This document shows, in pieces, positions 46,967-56,226 of a DNA stretch of 64,000 nucleotides. This stretch comes from Streptomyces sp. JH14 (GTDB lineage Bacteria > Actinomycetota > Actinomycetes > Streptomycetales > Streptomycetaceae). The stretch's first letter is position 1. Each line of letters begins with the position of its first letter. A program made the translations under genes and the position numbers. The stretch covers positions 186,001-250,000 of the forward strand of contig NZ_JAJNEL010000002.1 of assembly GCF_029428675.1 (NCBI RefSeq). Reading direction: 5' to 3'. The notes below the pieces were generated by a model. The model searched no databases and was not told the DNA's origin. It saw only the letters and a list, made by a program, of their open reading frames with translations.

Positions 46967-49699
46967 TCAAACGGGTCTCCGGGGATCCTGGGTGTTGAGC
47001 TCCTCAAGCAGCACGTGGTTCAGCGGGACCACGCTCAGGAAGCGGCCCCGCAGGTCGGGGTCGTCGATGGTGTCCGCCTTGCGCAGGACCTCCGCACGCG
47101 CCCGGGCAAGGAGGGCTTGAGCCTCGTCGCGGGCGCCGGAGGCCAGTAGGGCGCGGGCGGCGTCGTGCAGGATCTCCTCGGTGCGCAGTGCGGGCAGATC
47201 GCCGTGCTCGGCAAGCAGCGCGAGTGCCTGGCGCGCATCCTGGGTGGCGAGATCGGTGTCTCCGGCGGCGAGACGGATACGGCTGCGCAGGCTGTACGCA
47301 GCGATCTCGCTGCGTACCATTCCGGTCTCGCGGGTCTCATTGAGCGTGTGGTCGACCAGGCGGTGTGCGAGGTCTCGGTCCTCGTCGAGTTGCAGGAGTA
47401 CTTCCGCATAGAAGTTGCGGACGATGGGGACGAGGCTGGCCAGCCAGGTCTGTTCGGTTTCCTGCCAAGCGGCCCGAATGCGTTCCAATACCTCAGGGCG
47501 GCGGGCCGGATCATGGGCAGCACACAGGGCGAGGAGGGCGTTGTTGTAGGCATGCCAGCCGCTGACGCCGCCTCGGTCCTCCTCGAAGCCGAGGGCATCC
47601 CGCAGGACGGTTTCGGCTTCAGTGTACGAGCCGGTCGCCAGGTACAGCTGGGCGAGATAGTTCAGCGCGATGGGGAGCTCGGCGCGGAACGGCTCGGCGC
47701 GGAGGCGGTCAGCGCAGCGTACGAGGCGCTCGCGGGCCTCGCCGATGCGGCCGGAGTCAAAAAGGCTGACGCCGATCTGCATCTCGTTGAGGTTGCGGGC
47801 GTGCTGGAGTACGGGATTTCCGGTCGCTCCGAGTCCCGGGTGGGATGCGTACAGCTCCTCGGCCTCGAATAGGACCTGCAGGCCGCCGACAAGGTTGCGC
47901 TTGGGTAGCTGGCGACCGTACTCGACCATCGTCATGAACAGGGTGGCCGCTCGGCCCGGCCCGTCGTACGCGCGAGCCCGACGAACAGCTTCTTCGAGCT
48001 TGGCCAATGAGGGCTGCAGACCCCGCACCGCCATGAGTGTCTTGCCGCGCTGGAGTGTGGCGCGGGCGATGAGGAGGGGGTCCTCGAGGCGGTGGGCAGC
48101 TTGTTCGGCCTCAGCCGCCAGCGAGTCGATGTCGGATGTTCCGGAACTGTTGGAGCCGCCTGTTCCGGTGGTGCCGCCTCGCCATCGCACCTCGGTCAGA
48201 CTCAGCAGCAGCTCAATGGATTCCAGCAGTCTGCGGTCACGCTCCGGTGTGCCGGGGGTCAGCAGACGCGCGGACTCGATCGCGGTGCGGCAGTGCTGCT
48301 CGGCCTGTGTGAAGGAGAGTTCGTTCACGGCCACCGACCGCGCCAGCGCGTAGTGTGCGGCTGCGCTCTGTTCTGCGCGTGCACGCCCCGCCTCGTACAG
48401 CTGGTCGGCGATGAGGACGCGCAGTTCCCTGGGCAAGGGTTCAGAGCCCGGCAGTTCACAGAGCGCGTCGGCGAGGCGGCCGTGGCGGCCAAGCCGGGCG
48501 CCGCGGGACTGACCACCACGGATGCCGTACTGAAGGATGCGGTGCTCGAAGTCGTACCAGTCGGTGTGCAGGTGGCTCGCCCACGGCGGTACGTCGCCGG
48601 CGTGCCGTTCGCGGATCAGGCCGTGCTCACGCTCGATCCTGTGCAGCAGGTCCTGGACCTGGGAGTGCGGCAGACCGGCAATTTCGGCCACTGTGTGCGA
48701 GAAGAAGAACTCCCCCATGGTGGCGCCAATGACCAAAAGTTCTCTGGATCGCTCGTCGAGCTGCCCAATGCGGTCCGCGACGGCAGCGGGCAGGTCATGC
48801 GGCAGTGGTACGTCGGCACCGTCCGTCGGCCGCCAGAGTTTGAGGCACTGCTCCACGAAGATGGGCTGCCCTGCCGTCGCGTCCGCGAGCCGGTCGGCGA
48901 AGTCGGCCGGTACGTCGTAACTGTGCAACCGGCTCTCCACCAGCTCACGAACAGCCCAGCCCGGCAGGGGCCGCAGCACATGGCCGGATAGTAGCTCGCG
49001 GTGGTCGTCGCGCCACACCCGCAGCAACTGCCCGACGGCCTCCGCGTTGGCGGCGGTAGAGGGGGCGGATCCAAGCCCGAGGACGAGGCTGAGCGGTTCG
49101 TCCCCAAGCCGGGGCAGCAGCAGGTGCAGCAACTCCAGTGTGGTGACATCGCACAGCTGGACGTCGTCGATGATCAGCAGCAACGGCGCCGCTGCCCTGG
49201 CCTGTTCCAACAGGGCCTCAACAACCTGCTGCGTGACGGTGGTCTGAATTGGCCCGAGGCTGTCACCGGGGATCGACCCGCTGGTCACCGCGGCCTCGGC
49301 GAACTCCCGTCCGGCGGCGAACAGCATGCCGAGCCCGGGCACTGCGGCGGAGAGCACATCGGGGGCGGCGGCCATGGCACTGCGCCCCACGGCTCTCCCC
49401 CACCAAGCGCGTCGCGAAGGAGCGGGCGGGTGCGGTGGGCACAGCTGGTGAAGGGCGTCCATGACGGGTCCGTACGGACGGCGCGTCCCGATGCCGGGCG
49501 TGCAACGCACCAGCACCACCCGGCACCCCAGAGCTTCGTCAGCCGTGACGCGCCGGACGAACTCGACGAGCAGCGACGACTTCCCCATCCCGGACTCGCC
49601 TTCGATGACGAGGACCCCGCTGTGCCCTTCCACAAGGGCGTCCGCCACATGCGCAAGCGCGTCCAGACTCTCCGTACGGTCGACAAAAACCGCCGTCAC
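46967..49699 (-). CDS. AAA_16/STAND ATPase with C-terminal TPR-like repeats
   Basis: A protein of about 910 residues. An ATPase module at the N terminus has P-loop IEGESGMGKSSLL and Walker B LLLIIDDVQLCD, followed by a winged-helix-like segment and about 450 residues of helical repeats (ARNLNEMQIGVSLFDSGRIG, ALNYLAQLYLATGSYTEAE and others). It looks like a LAL (large LuxR) regulator, but no LuxR helix-turn-helix follows the repeats; it ends LLEELNTQDPRRPV. It may therefore signal through protein contacts. The GTG at 49699 with a GGGGGG-type site is preferred over 49768, which would lie close to the IS element. Role unknown. Confidence 0.82.
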   Translation of the reverse strand: MTAVFVDRTESLDALAHVADALVEGHSGVLVIEGESGMGKSSLLVEFVRRVTADEALGCRVVLVRCTPGIGTRRPYGPVMDALHQLCPPHPPAPSRRAWWGRAVGRSAMAAAPDVLSAAVPGLGMLFAAGREFAEAAVTSGSIPGDSLGPIQTTVTQQVVEALLEQARAAAPLLLIIDDVQLCDVTTLELLHLLLPRLGDEPLSLVLGLGSAPSTAANAEAVGQLLRVWRDDHRELLSGHVLRPLPGWAVRELVESRLHSYDVPADFADRLADATAGQPIFVEQCLKLWRPTDGADVPLPHDLPAAVADRIGQLDERSRELLVIGATMGEFFFSHTVAEIAGLPHSQVQDLLHRIEREHGLIRERHAGDVPPWASHLHTDWYDFEHRILQYGIRGGQSRGARLGRHGRLADALCELPGSEPLPRELRVLIADQLYEAGRARAEQSAAAHYALARSVAVNELSFTQAEQHCRTAIESARLLTPGTPERDRRLLESIELLLSLTEVRWRGGTTGTGGSNSSGTSDIDSLAAEAEQAAHRLEDPLLIARATLQRGKTLMAVRGLQPSLAKLEEAVRRARAYDGPGRAATLFMTMVEYGRQLPKRNLVGGLQVLFEAEELYASHPGLGATGNPVLQHARNLNEMQIGVSLFDSGRIGEARERLVRCADRLRAEPFRAELPIALNYLAQLYLATGSYTEAETVLRDALGFEEDRGGVSGWHAYNNALLALCAAHDPARRPEVLERIRAAWQETEQTWLASLVPIVRNFYAEVLLQLDEDRDLAHRLVDHTLNETRETGMVRSEIAAYSLRSRIRLAAGDTDLATQDARQALALLAEHGDLPALRTEEILHDAARALLASGARDEAQALLARARAEVLRKADTIDDPDLRGRFLSVVPLNHVLLEELNTQDPRRPV

Positions 49700-49808
49700 G
49701 CTGCCCCCCGTTACACTCCGAAGACTCGGGCCTGAGCCAATTATGTGCAGCGGAAGACTATTTGACACACCAACATACGACCTGGAAGCCCGGGGTGCCG
49801 AGCAGTGC

Positions 49809-49826
49809 TCAAGTCCTGTGGATCAA
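49809..49826 (+). repeat. IS256-family left inverted repeat
   Basis: TCAAGTCCTGTGGATCAA; matches the reverse complement of the right end at 17 of 18 positions. It lies 97 bp upstream of the transposase start. Confidence 0.8.
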
Positions 49827-49922
49827 CCTCGGGTTGATGCGCGAAGGGCGTACCTTCCCGAATGATCCTGTGATGGTCATCGAGTAGGCCGACGTTGGCG
49901 CGCCGGTCGGGAAGGCACGCCC

Positions 49923-51176
49923 GTGCTCACGGTAGTCAACGAAGACGGAACGACACCACACGGCTCCCTGATTGACGAGATCGTCCGCGGGGGCGCAGGG
50001 CGGATGCTGGCCGCCACACTGGAAGCCGAAGTCAACGCCTGCATAGTCGTGTTGGCCGATCAGCGGGACGAGTCCGGGCGGCGTCTGGTCGTGCGCAACG
50101 GCTACCACCAGCCCAGAAGGGTCACCACCGCGGCCGGGGCGATCGAGGTCAAGGCGCCGCAGGTCAATGACCAGCGCGTCGACGAGACGACCGGGGAGCG
50201 CAAGCGGTTCTCCTCGGCGATCCTGCCGCCCTGGGCCCGCAAGTCCCCGAAGATCAGCGAGGTGCTGCCTCTGCTATACCTGCACGGCCTGTCATCGGGT
50301 GACTTCGTGCCCGCTCTGGAGCAGTTCCTCGGTTCCTCTGCCGGCCTCTCGCCCGCCACGGTCACCCGGCTGACGACGCAGTGGCAGGCCGATCACAATG
50401 CGTTCGGCGAGCGCGACCTGTCGGCCACGGACTACGTCTACGTGTGGGCCGACGGCATCCACCTGCGGATCCGCCTGGCCGAGGCGAAGTCCTGCGTGCT
50501 CGTCGTCATGGGCGTGCGCGCGGACGGCACCAAGGAGCTGATCGCGATGGCCGACGGCTACCGCGAGTCCGCTGAGTTCTGGGCCGATCTGCTGCGTGAT
50601 TCTGCACGGCGCGGGATGCGCGCTCCGGTCCTCGCGGTCGGCGACGGAGCATTGGGCTTCTGGAAGGCCCTGGCAGAGGTGTTCCCCGAGGCCCGCCATC
50701 AGCGGTGTTGGGTTCACAAAACGGCCAATGTGCTCAACGCGATCCCGACGTCGGCCCAGTCCAGCGCGCGAAAGGCGCTGCAGGACATCTACAACGCCGA
50801 GGACCGCGACCATGCAATCAAAGCCGTCGCCGCATTCAAGAAGACCTACGGCGCGAAGCGGCCCAAGGCCGTCAAGAAGATCACCGACGATATCGACGAA
50901 CTGCTGGCGTTCTACGACTTCCCGGCCGAGCACTGGGTTCACCTGCGCACGACGAATCCCATCGAATCAACCTTCGCGACGGTGCGGCTGAGGACCAAGG
51001 TCACCAAGGGCGCCGGCAGCGCGGCCGCCGCGCTTGCCATGGTCTTCAAGCTCGTCGAGTCCGCCCAGGCCCGCTGGCGCGCGGTCAACGCACCCCATCT
51101 CGTGGCGCTGGTGCGGGCCGGCGCCCGTTTTGAACGCGGCCACCTGATCGAGAGCCCCGAGGAGGCCGCCGCGTGA
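49923..51176 (+). CDS. IS256-family transposase
   Basis: A 417-residue DDE transposase. The catalytic residues appear in VWADGIHLRIR (first Asp), AVGDGALGFWKALAEVFP (second Asp) and NPIESTFATVRLRTK (Glu), and QRCWVHKTANVLNAIP is the usual Cys/His-containing family signature. The length is full, so the enzyme looks active. The GTG at 49923 is used; the stop overlaps the passenger gene start. Confidence 0.95.
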   Translation: MLTVVNEDGTTPHGSLIDEIVRGGAGRMLAATLEAEVNACIVVLADQRDESGRRLVVRNGYHQPRRVTTAAGAIEVKAPQVNDQRVDETTGERKRFSSAILPPWARKSPKISEVLPLLYLHGLSSGDFVPALEQFLGSSAGLSPATVTRLTTQWQADHNAFGERDLSATDYVYVWADGIHLRIRLAEAKSCVLVVMGVRADGTKELIAMADGYRESAEFWADLLRDSARRGMRAPVLAVGDGALGFWKALAEVFPEARHQRCWVHKTANVLNAIPTSAQSSARKALQDIYNAEDRDHAIKAVAAFKKTYGAKRPKAVKKITDDIDELLAFYDFPAEHWVHLRTTNPIESTFATVRLRTKVTKGAGSAAAALAMVFKLVESAQARWRAVNAPHLVALVRAGARFERGHLIESPEEAAA

Positions 51177-51871
51177 ATGGCCTCAACGGCGCCGATGACC
51201 GTTCAGCCGAGGACGAGCACCAGCGATTCGCCCGCTACCTGCATGAGCTGGCCGCCGTCCGTGACGAAGACGAAGCCGATCTGGTGACCAGAATCTTGCG
51301 CGACTCGGACACGACGATGGCGCAGTCGGCCATAGTCCGCCACCTCGACCGTCATGCGGCGCAGTTGCTGACCGACGAGGGGTTCACCGCCTGGGCCCGC
51401 GCGATGGCCGAGATCAGCGCGGAGCGGGAGTTCCTCGCCCGCCGTCTGCGCGAATGGACCCTGCTACGGTCAATCACCGCGGGCGAGCCGTGGGGCTCGG
51501 AGGAAGTCACCACCGGATCCGACTGGTTCCAGCGCAAGGCCGTCGAGACCCTGTCCTCACCCGCCGTTCTCACCCTGCTCGCTGAGGCCGGAAGAACCCG
51601 ACGCGTCCGCGCTGACGCCAGTCGCCGACTGCGTCAGCGACACCACCGCGACTCACTTGATCCACAGGTCTTGACTATTCCTCACTACGAGGACATCCGA
51701 CTGGCCGAACTGATGCCGTCCTCCCGCGACTTCTTCGACCACACGATGCAGCGGGTGCGGGAGCTGGGCGGCACTGCCACGGCACATGCGGAGGAGCACC
51801 AGGGCGCGTTGAAGGTCTTCGTGGAGAGCCACGCTCCCCTGCTCGGCCCGGACAACTCATCGGTGTGCTAG
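51173..51871 (+). CDS. IS passenger protein running through the right end into flanking DNA
   Basis: A 232-residue protein starting at a GTG that overlaps the transposase stop (GTGA). The first 160 residues are inside the IS and are helical and charged (RFARYLHELAAVRDEDEADL and others). I do not recognise a family. The frame has no stop within the IS and reads through the right repeat, so the last 66 residues (about 51675-51871) come from outside the element and may be the tail of a gene cut by the insertion. No catalytic motif is seen. Confidence 0.6.
   Translation: MNGLNGADDRSAEDEHQRFARYLHELAAVRDEDEADLVTRILRDSDTTMAQSAIVRHLDRHAAQLLTDEGFTAWARAMAEISAEREFLARRLREWTLLRSITAGEPWGSEEVTTGSDWFQRKAVETLSSPAVLTLLAEAGRTRRVRADASRRLRQRHHRDSLDPQVLTIPHYEDIRLAELMPSSRDFFDHTMQRVRELGGTATAHAEEHQGALKVFVESHAPLLGPDNSSVC
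51657..51674 (-). repeat. IS256-family right inverted repeat
   Basis: TTGATCCACAGGTCTTGA, the inverted partner of 49809-49826. It lies inside the reading frame of the passenger gene. Confidence 0.8.
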
Positions 51872-51914
51872 GGGTACCTGCTCCGCAAACCGCGGCAAGC
51901 GGAGACCGTCACCC

Positions 51915-52964
51915 TCATGTGGCGTTGCGCTCACTCGCCTCGCGCCGATCGCGCTCCACGGCCCGGTGGTATGCGGAGTCCAACTCCCCCACCCCACTGC
52001 TGGGCCGCCCCACCCGCAGCAGCTCACGCCATCGATCCTGGCTCCAGTCGGCCGGTGCCGTCGTACGGATGAAGTCCTCGACCAGGGCTCGGAAGCGCGC
52101 GGGGTCGCTGTGGAAGGGGAAGTGGCCCGCGCCCTGGAAGATCTCCAGGCGGCTGCCGGGCATCGCCGCGTGCGCGCCGTAGGCATGCCGGACCGGCACC
52201 ACACTGTCCCGCGATCCCCACAGCAGCAGCGTGGGCATGCCCTCCGCCAGATAGCAGCGGTCGAGCATGGTCACCACCTGGCCCCGCCAGTCGACCACCG
52301 ACCGCAGGGTGCTGATGAACGCGCTGCGTGACGTGGCGTCGGGGAGGGCGTCCACCACGTTGAGCAGCTCCGCGGCATCCTGACCCAGGTCGGTGTCGAG
52401 AAGCTTGATCAGTCGGGTGAAGAGGTCGACCTGGCTGCGCATGCCGGGCAGTCTCAGCGAGGACAGCATGAGGTCTGCGCCCGGCAGCGACACCGCCCGC
52501 AGGACGGGGTTGACCTCACGCCCCACACCGCCTGTGCTCACCAGGATCAGGCGGTCGGTGCGCTCGGGAAACTGGTACGCGAACTGCATGGCCACGCCAC
52601 CGCCGAGCGAGTGACCGACCAGGGTGGCACGCTCGATGTCCAGCACCCCCAGCAGGTCACGGATGCCGTTCGCGTACGCCGCCACCGAGTAGTCGGCCCG
52701 CGGCTTGTCGGAGGCCCCGTGGCCCAGGAGGTCGGGGGCGATGACGGTGTAGTTGCGCGCCAGATCGGGGATCAGATCCGCCCAGGTCGCGGAGGAGTCG
52801 CCGATCCCGTGGATGAGCAGGATCACCGGACCGTCTCCGGCGATCCGGTACGCGCGGCGGTAGCCGTGCACCACGTGGTGACGCAGCGGTACGTCCCGCC
52901 CTGGCACCGAGCGCAGGCGGCCCGCTCGGTGCGGGCTCGGTTCAGGTTCTGGGGCGCCGACCAC
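51915..52964 (-). CDS. Alpha/beta hydrolase
   Basis: A 349-residue serine hydrolase. Motifs: oxyanion strand ILLIHGIGDSSATW, nucleophile elbow LVGHSLGGGVAMQFA (Ser about residue 137), acid Asp in LLLWGSRDSVVPVRHAYG and His in IFQGAGHFPFHSDP. The GTG at 52964 follows a GGGAGAAG site and gives the normal family length. The first 40 residues are basic and extend beyond the core, but no signal peptide is seen. Substrate unknown; relatives include esterases, lipases and haloperoxidase-like enzymes. The 3' end lies 44 bp from the convergent passenger gene. Confidence 0.9.
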   Translation of the reverse strand: MVGAPEPEPSPHRAGRLRSVPGRDVPLRHHVVHGYRRAYRIAGDGPVILLIHGIGDSSATWADLIPDLARNYTVIAPDLLGHGASDKPRADYSVAAYANGIRDLLGVLDIERATLVGHSLGGGVAMQFAYQFPERTDRLILVSTGGVGREVNPVLRAVSLPGADLMLSSLRLPGMRSQVDLFTRLIKLLDTDLGQDAAELLNVVDALPDATSRSAFISTLRSVVDWRGQVVTMLDRCYLAEGMPTLLLWGSRDSVVPVRHAYGAHAAMPGSRLEIFQGAGHFPFHSDPARFRALVEDFIRTTAPADWSQDRWRELLRVGRPSSGVGELDSAYHRAVERDRREASERNAT

Positions 52965-53110
52965 AGGCTCTTCTCCCGTCTGTTTCTCCCCGCTTCCTCC
53001 AGCGTAGGACCTCCAACGCACAGGGGATTTCCAGGACGTTTCAGGCAGTGCGCCACTGCTCGGAGAATCCCGCCGGGAAAAAGCAGAAGGGCTCCCGCCG
53101 AACCGGCGTG

Positions 53111-53305
53111 CTAGCGCCTGCCCGCGAATTCGGCAACACAGACGTCGCAGTCGGGTGAGTCCGCGCACTCCGTGACCACCCCGGCAGACTCGCCGATGGC
53201 TTCCCTTGCGCTTACACGGTTTCGTGCCTGCTCCGCCGTGCCCGCGAACGCGGCCTGTATGGCTTCTCGGCTCAACCGCACGTACGCGGCGAACATGTTC
53301 TTCAT
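53111..53305 (-). CDS. Possible small protein of unknown function
   Basis: A 64-residue open frame from an ATG (MKNMFAAYVRLSREAIQAAF) to a TAG at 53111. The end contains ECADSPDCDVCVAEF, three Cys in a short span that might bind metal. Codon use is plausible for Streptomyces but no good ribosome site is seen. The frame stays open upstream to 53602, where the sequence looks non-coding. Weak prediction. Confidence 0.3.
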   Translation of the reverse strand: MKNMFAAYVRLSREAIQAAFAGTAEQARNRVSAREAIGESAGVVTECADSPDCDVCVAEFAGRR

Positions 53306-53580
53306 GGACCAGCTGCGGGACAATCCCCAGCGCCGCCCCGTGGAGATGCCTGACACGCACGGCGAGCCCAACTCCCCCGTCCTCGCCATCGCCGACACAG
53401 CGGGGCCGGAACCCGAGGGGCTGTCCCCCGCCGCCTGCGTCGACTTCGCGATCGTCGCCGGTCCGCGCACGCTGCGCCCGGTGGCACTGTCGCAACAGCG
53501 GACGAACTCCCCCTCCGCCGGCCACGGCCGCCGCCGTCTCACTAGGAAGTCCCCTGCGTCAACTCGGCGGGGATACCTCG

Positions 53581-53615
53581 GGGGCTTCCCCCAGAGGATC
53601 ACTGGGGGAAGCCCC
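53581..53615. terminator. Strong hairpin upstream of the GtrA gene
   Basis: Perfect 14-bp stem GGGGCTTCCCCCAG (53581-53594) with CTGGGGGAAGCCCC (53602-53615), loop 7 nt. It lies in the 411-bp gap between the small frame and the GtrA-like gene. The sequence just after it repeats the core (CCCCCAGTGAAGTCGGGG), so it could be a terminator or the end of a lost element. Confidence 0.6.
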
Positions 53616-53716
53616 CCAGTGAAGTCGGGGATTAACCCGGTCGCTCGGAGGACGCCCGGTCCCTAGGTTCTGGGGTGGAATCGAAACACCGTTCCACCAG
53701 CCTACGGAGGCCCCTC

Positions 53717-54190
53717 GTGACCGCCCCTTCGCACCCACAGACGCGCACTCTCCATCCGCTCGTCGCGGCCTTCGTGCGGTTCGTCGTGTGCGGTGGCGGT
53801 GTCGGGCTGGCGTCCAGCGGGGTACTCGTCCTGCTCAACGACCGGATACCGATGGCCGTTGCCAACGCGCTGGTCACCGTCGCCTCCACGGTCATCGCCA
53901 CCGAATTGCACGCGCGGGTCTCCTTCCGGAGCGGGCGGAAGGGGTGGGGGGTCCATCTTCAGTCCGGGGTGACCGTCGCCGTGAGCTATGCGTTCACGAC
54001 AGGGGCGCTGTTCTGCCTGTACGCCGTCCGGTCGGAGCCCTCGGCTCTGGTCGAACAGACGGTCTATCTGTCGGCGTCCGCTCTGGCGGGGATCGGACGG
54101 TTCGCGCTCCTGCGAGTCGTCGTCTTCGCCGACCGGACCCCCGCGCGCGATGCCTCACTCAGCAAGGACGCGGTGGCGATCGCTGCGTGA
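53717..54190 (+). CDS. GtrA-like membrane protein
   Basis: A 157-residue integral membrane protein with four predicted helices. FVRFVVCGGGVGLASSGVLV at the start, then ANALVTVASTVIATELHARVSF, are GtrA-family features; GtrA proteins help move lipid-linked sugars for cell-envelope glycosylation. The GTG at 53717 has GGAGG 6 nt upstream and removes a poorly conserved N-terminal extension from 53675. No glycosyltransferase gene is adjacent, which is common for stand-alone members. Confidence 0.85.
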   Translation: MTAPSHPQTRTLHPLVAAFVRFVVCGGGVGLASSGVLVLLNDRIPMAVANALVTVASTVIATELHARVSFRSGRKGWGVHLQSGVTVAVSYAFTTGALFCLYAVRSEPSALVEQTVYLSASALAGIGRFALLRVVVFADRTPARDASLSKDAVAIAA

Positions 54191-55054
54191 GGTCGCCACC
54201 TCCGGGATTCGTGAGGTGTGTCGCTGCGCCGCGTCGACGGCCCACGGCCTTCGCTGCCTACTCGGCCTCCGCAAGCCGTCCGGTGCGGCGGACACCTCCG
54301 TGTGCGTCACTCCCGTACGTCGTGATGACGTGGGCCGTTCCGCAGCGGCCGTTTCGGACCGCCGGGGCGGCTTCTCTTCACATGCCTACGGCATGTCGTC
54401 TGCGCGCCACTCCCCTGGCTTTCCAGGGCAGTTCGGGATCGGGTCCGCGGCTCGTCTTCCAGACGCGCGGCCCCGGCAGATTCCTTGCGCCGCAAGAACC
54501 CCGGCACGCGGACGCTGCTCTGCCGATCAGCCGAGAGACGGCCGGCGCCGACGGTGGACTGCGCATCGACGCCATGGCCGGTCTGTCCCCCCGACAACCT
54601 CGTCCTGAACCGATCGCCCCTGTTCGGCGCTCGGTGTGATTCCTTCTGCGGAAGCCGATCGGCCGCGTCAGCCGTGCCGATCCGGCAGAACACCGGACTG
54701 TCGGGAGCCGTGCGATGCCGAAGCAGATGAAGCCGGCGCGGACGAGCGCGGAGAGAACCACCGCGCCTGACTCTCATCAGCCCGGCCAGTTCACCATCCG
54801 CCACAGCAACTCCTCCGCGATCCCGGCCCCTCAGGCCGCCACGACGATCGCAACTCAGTCACGGAAAGTGATACTGCCTCGTCAACCGACTGCACTAAGG
54901 GTGTGAATAGTCAGATATAAGGAGTATGTCGTAGTCACTTTCAGTACTGACGGGCAGCTACGGTGACGGGCGTCGCGCCGACCGGGCATCGGCGCATGCC
55001 TGGCCCTCCAGCCAGGTACATGTCTGGCCCTTCAACTACCCGAAAGGAATGAGC
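54191..55054. other. Large gap with no recognisable gene
   Basis: About 860 bp. Open frames exist on both strands but read as Arg/Ser/Pro-rich shadows without family features. From about 54890 to 54950 the base composition turns A/T-rich (GTGAATAGTCAGATATAAGG), probably the promoter area of the secreted protein that follows. CCTGGC/GCCAGG at about 54999-55016 can form a small hairpin in its leader. It may hold a decayed gene that I cannot identify. Confidence 0.5.
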
Positions 55055-55819
55055 GTGAACGCTCGCTTTGGCGTGAGCCGGGGAAAGACGCTTACCGTCG
55101 CAGCACTGGCCGCGATCGTCGCCTCGACCATCTCAGGATCGGCGTCTGCTCTCGCGGACGGAACCCCGGCACGCTCGGAACACTGGGGCGTGATCACCCG
55201 AAACACGACCGGCTCGCCCGTGGCCGACCTGCGGGACGGCCCGTACGCCATGTACGGCACGGCGGGATCTGTCACCAGTCCCCCCTATGGAAAGGGGAGC
55301 CTGGGAATCGCGGTGGGGTCGTCCGCCGAGAAGGTCGACTTCGGCAACGAGGTCGACTTCTACCGAGATCCGGTGCTGGGTCTGACGAAGGTCGGCTTCC
55401 ACGTCTTCCAGACCGGGGAGAACGCCAGCACCCCGGGCACCTCACTGAACATGCCGAGCATCAGGTTCGAGATCGCTCCGAATCTGAATCCGGCCACGAG
55501 TCCGAGCGAGTACTCGACGCTGGTGTGGGTGCCCGATGCGGCCCCGGTGAAGAACCGTTGGAGCGGGTACCTTGACGCCACCAAGTCCGGCCATTGGTTC
55601 CTCACGGGCGCCATGCCCTGGTGCAACCAGACCCACATGTGCAAATTCACAGACCTGAGGGATTTCCTCGACGACGGCGGCACGGCGCCGATCATCAACA
55701 GCGTCGCAGTGGGCAAGGGCCGCGACAGCCTGTGGGTCGGCGCTGTCGACGGTCTCCGGATCAACAATTACGTCTACGACTTCGAGGCCGACGGCGTCAA
55801 GGCTCGTCGCGTCTTCTGA
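55055..55819 (+). CDS. Secreted protein of unknown function
   Basis: A 254-residue protein with a signal peptide (TLTVAALAAIVASTISGSASALA, about residues 12-34) and a Gly-, Asn- and Thr-rich beta-type mature domain. Cys residues at WCNQTHMCKF probably form a disulphide. GC is lower than in the neighbouring genes, hinting at acquisition. The start is uncertain: GTG 55055 sits 6 nt after AAAGGA, while ATG 55049 directly abuts that site. I do not recognise a family. Confidence 0.72.
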   Translation: MNARFGVSRGKTLTVAALAAIVASTISGSASALADGTPARSEHWGVITRNTTGSPVADLRDGPYAMYGTAGSVTSPPYGKGSLGIAVGSSAEKVDFGNEVDFYRDPVLGLTKVGFHVFQTGENASTPGTSLNMPSIRFEIAPNLNPATSPSEYSTLVWVPDAAPVKNRWSGYLDATKSGHWFLTGAMPWCNQTHMCKFTDLRDFLDDGGTAPIINSVAVGKGRDSLWVGAVDGLRINNYVYDFEADGVKARRVF

Positions 55820-55882
55820 TGCGGCCAGTCAAGCCTTGATCCACCGACCAGTGCCTGGTGGATAGGGTCTCGAGAAACGAAG

Positions 55883-55951
55883 AAGTGCCTTGTCACCTGC
55901 GCGGACGGGAGTTCTTCGGGCTTTCGCCAACGCGCAATCGGCAAGGCACTT
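55883..55951. repeat. Inverted repeat upstream of the sphingomyelinase gene
   Basis: AAGTGCCTTG (55883-55892) and CAAGGCACTT (55942-55951) form perfect 10-bp arms 49 bp apart. They lie in the 407-bp gap between two secreted-protein genes, which otherwise shows no gene. It could be the remnant of a small mobile element or a regulatory structure. Confidence 0.4.
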
Positions 55952-56226
55952 CCGAGAGGCACGTTCTGCCTGTGCGGGCGGGCGTCTCCGCGGCGTTCGA
56001 TGATGCGCATTCGATCGCGTACGCCGGACCGGTCCAGTGATGCAACCGGCCGAGCTGCGTGGGCTTTCGCACCCGGTGGCCGGGAGAGGATGTGCGCGCC
56101 AAGGGTTGGTTCGTTGGTACGCCTACGGCAAGAGTCCCGGCATCCGACGTCTACCCATGGGTAACTGCCGCTGATTTGATGTGTGTTGCCTGTTCCACCC
56201 CCACATCAGCAGAAGCAGGAGACCCC

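Larger units (their letters stand above)
49809..51674 (+). mobile_element. IS256-family insertion sequence with passenger gene
   Basis: About 1.87 kb bounded by near-perfect inverted repeats: TCAAGTCCTGTGGATCAA at 49809-49826 and TTGATCCACAGGTCTTGA at 51657-51674 (17 of 18 match). It contains an IS256-type transposase and a translationally coupled second gene. The flanking 8-mers (AGCAGTGC left, CTATTCCT right) differ, so no target duplication is seen. This suggests a deletion or recombination at one side after insertion. Confidence 0.82.

Noticed and set aside
53172..53666. Plus-strand frame of 164 codons overlapping the small minus-strand frame
   Set aside because: No family features, no ribosome site, and it runs through a 14-bp hairpin into low-complexity sequence.
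54307..54804. Minus-strand frame of 165 codons in the large gap
   Set aside because: Composition dominated by Arg, Ser and Gly, no recognisable motif, no start signal; kept only as an unexplained gap.
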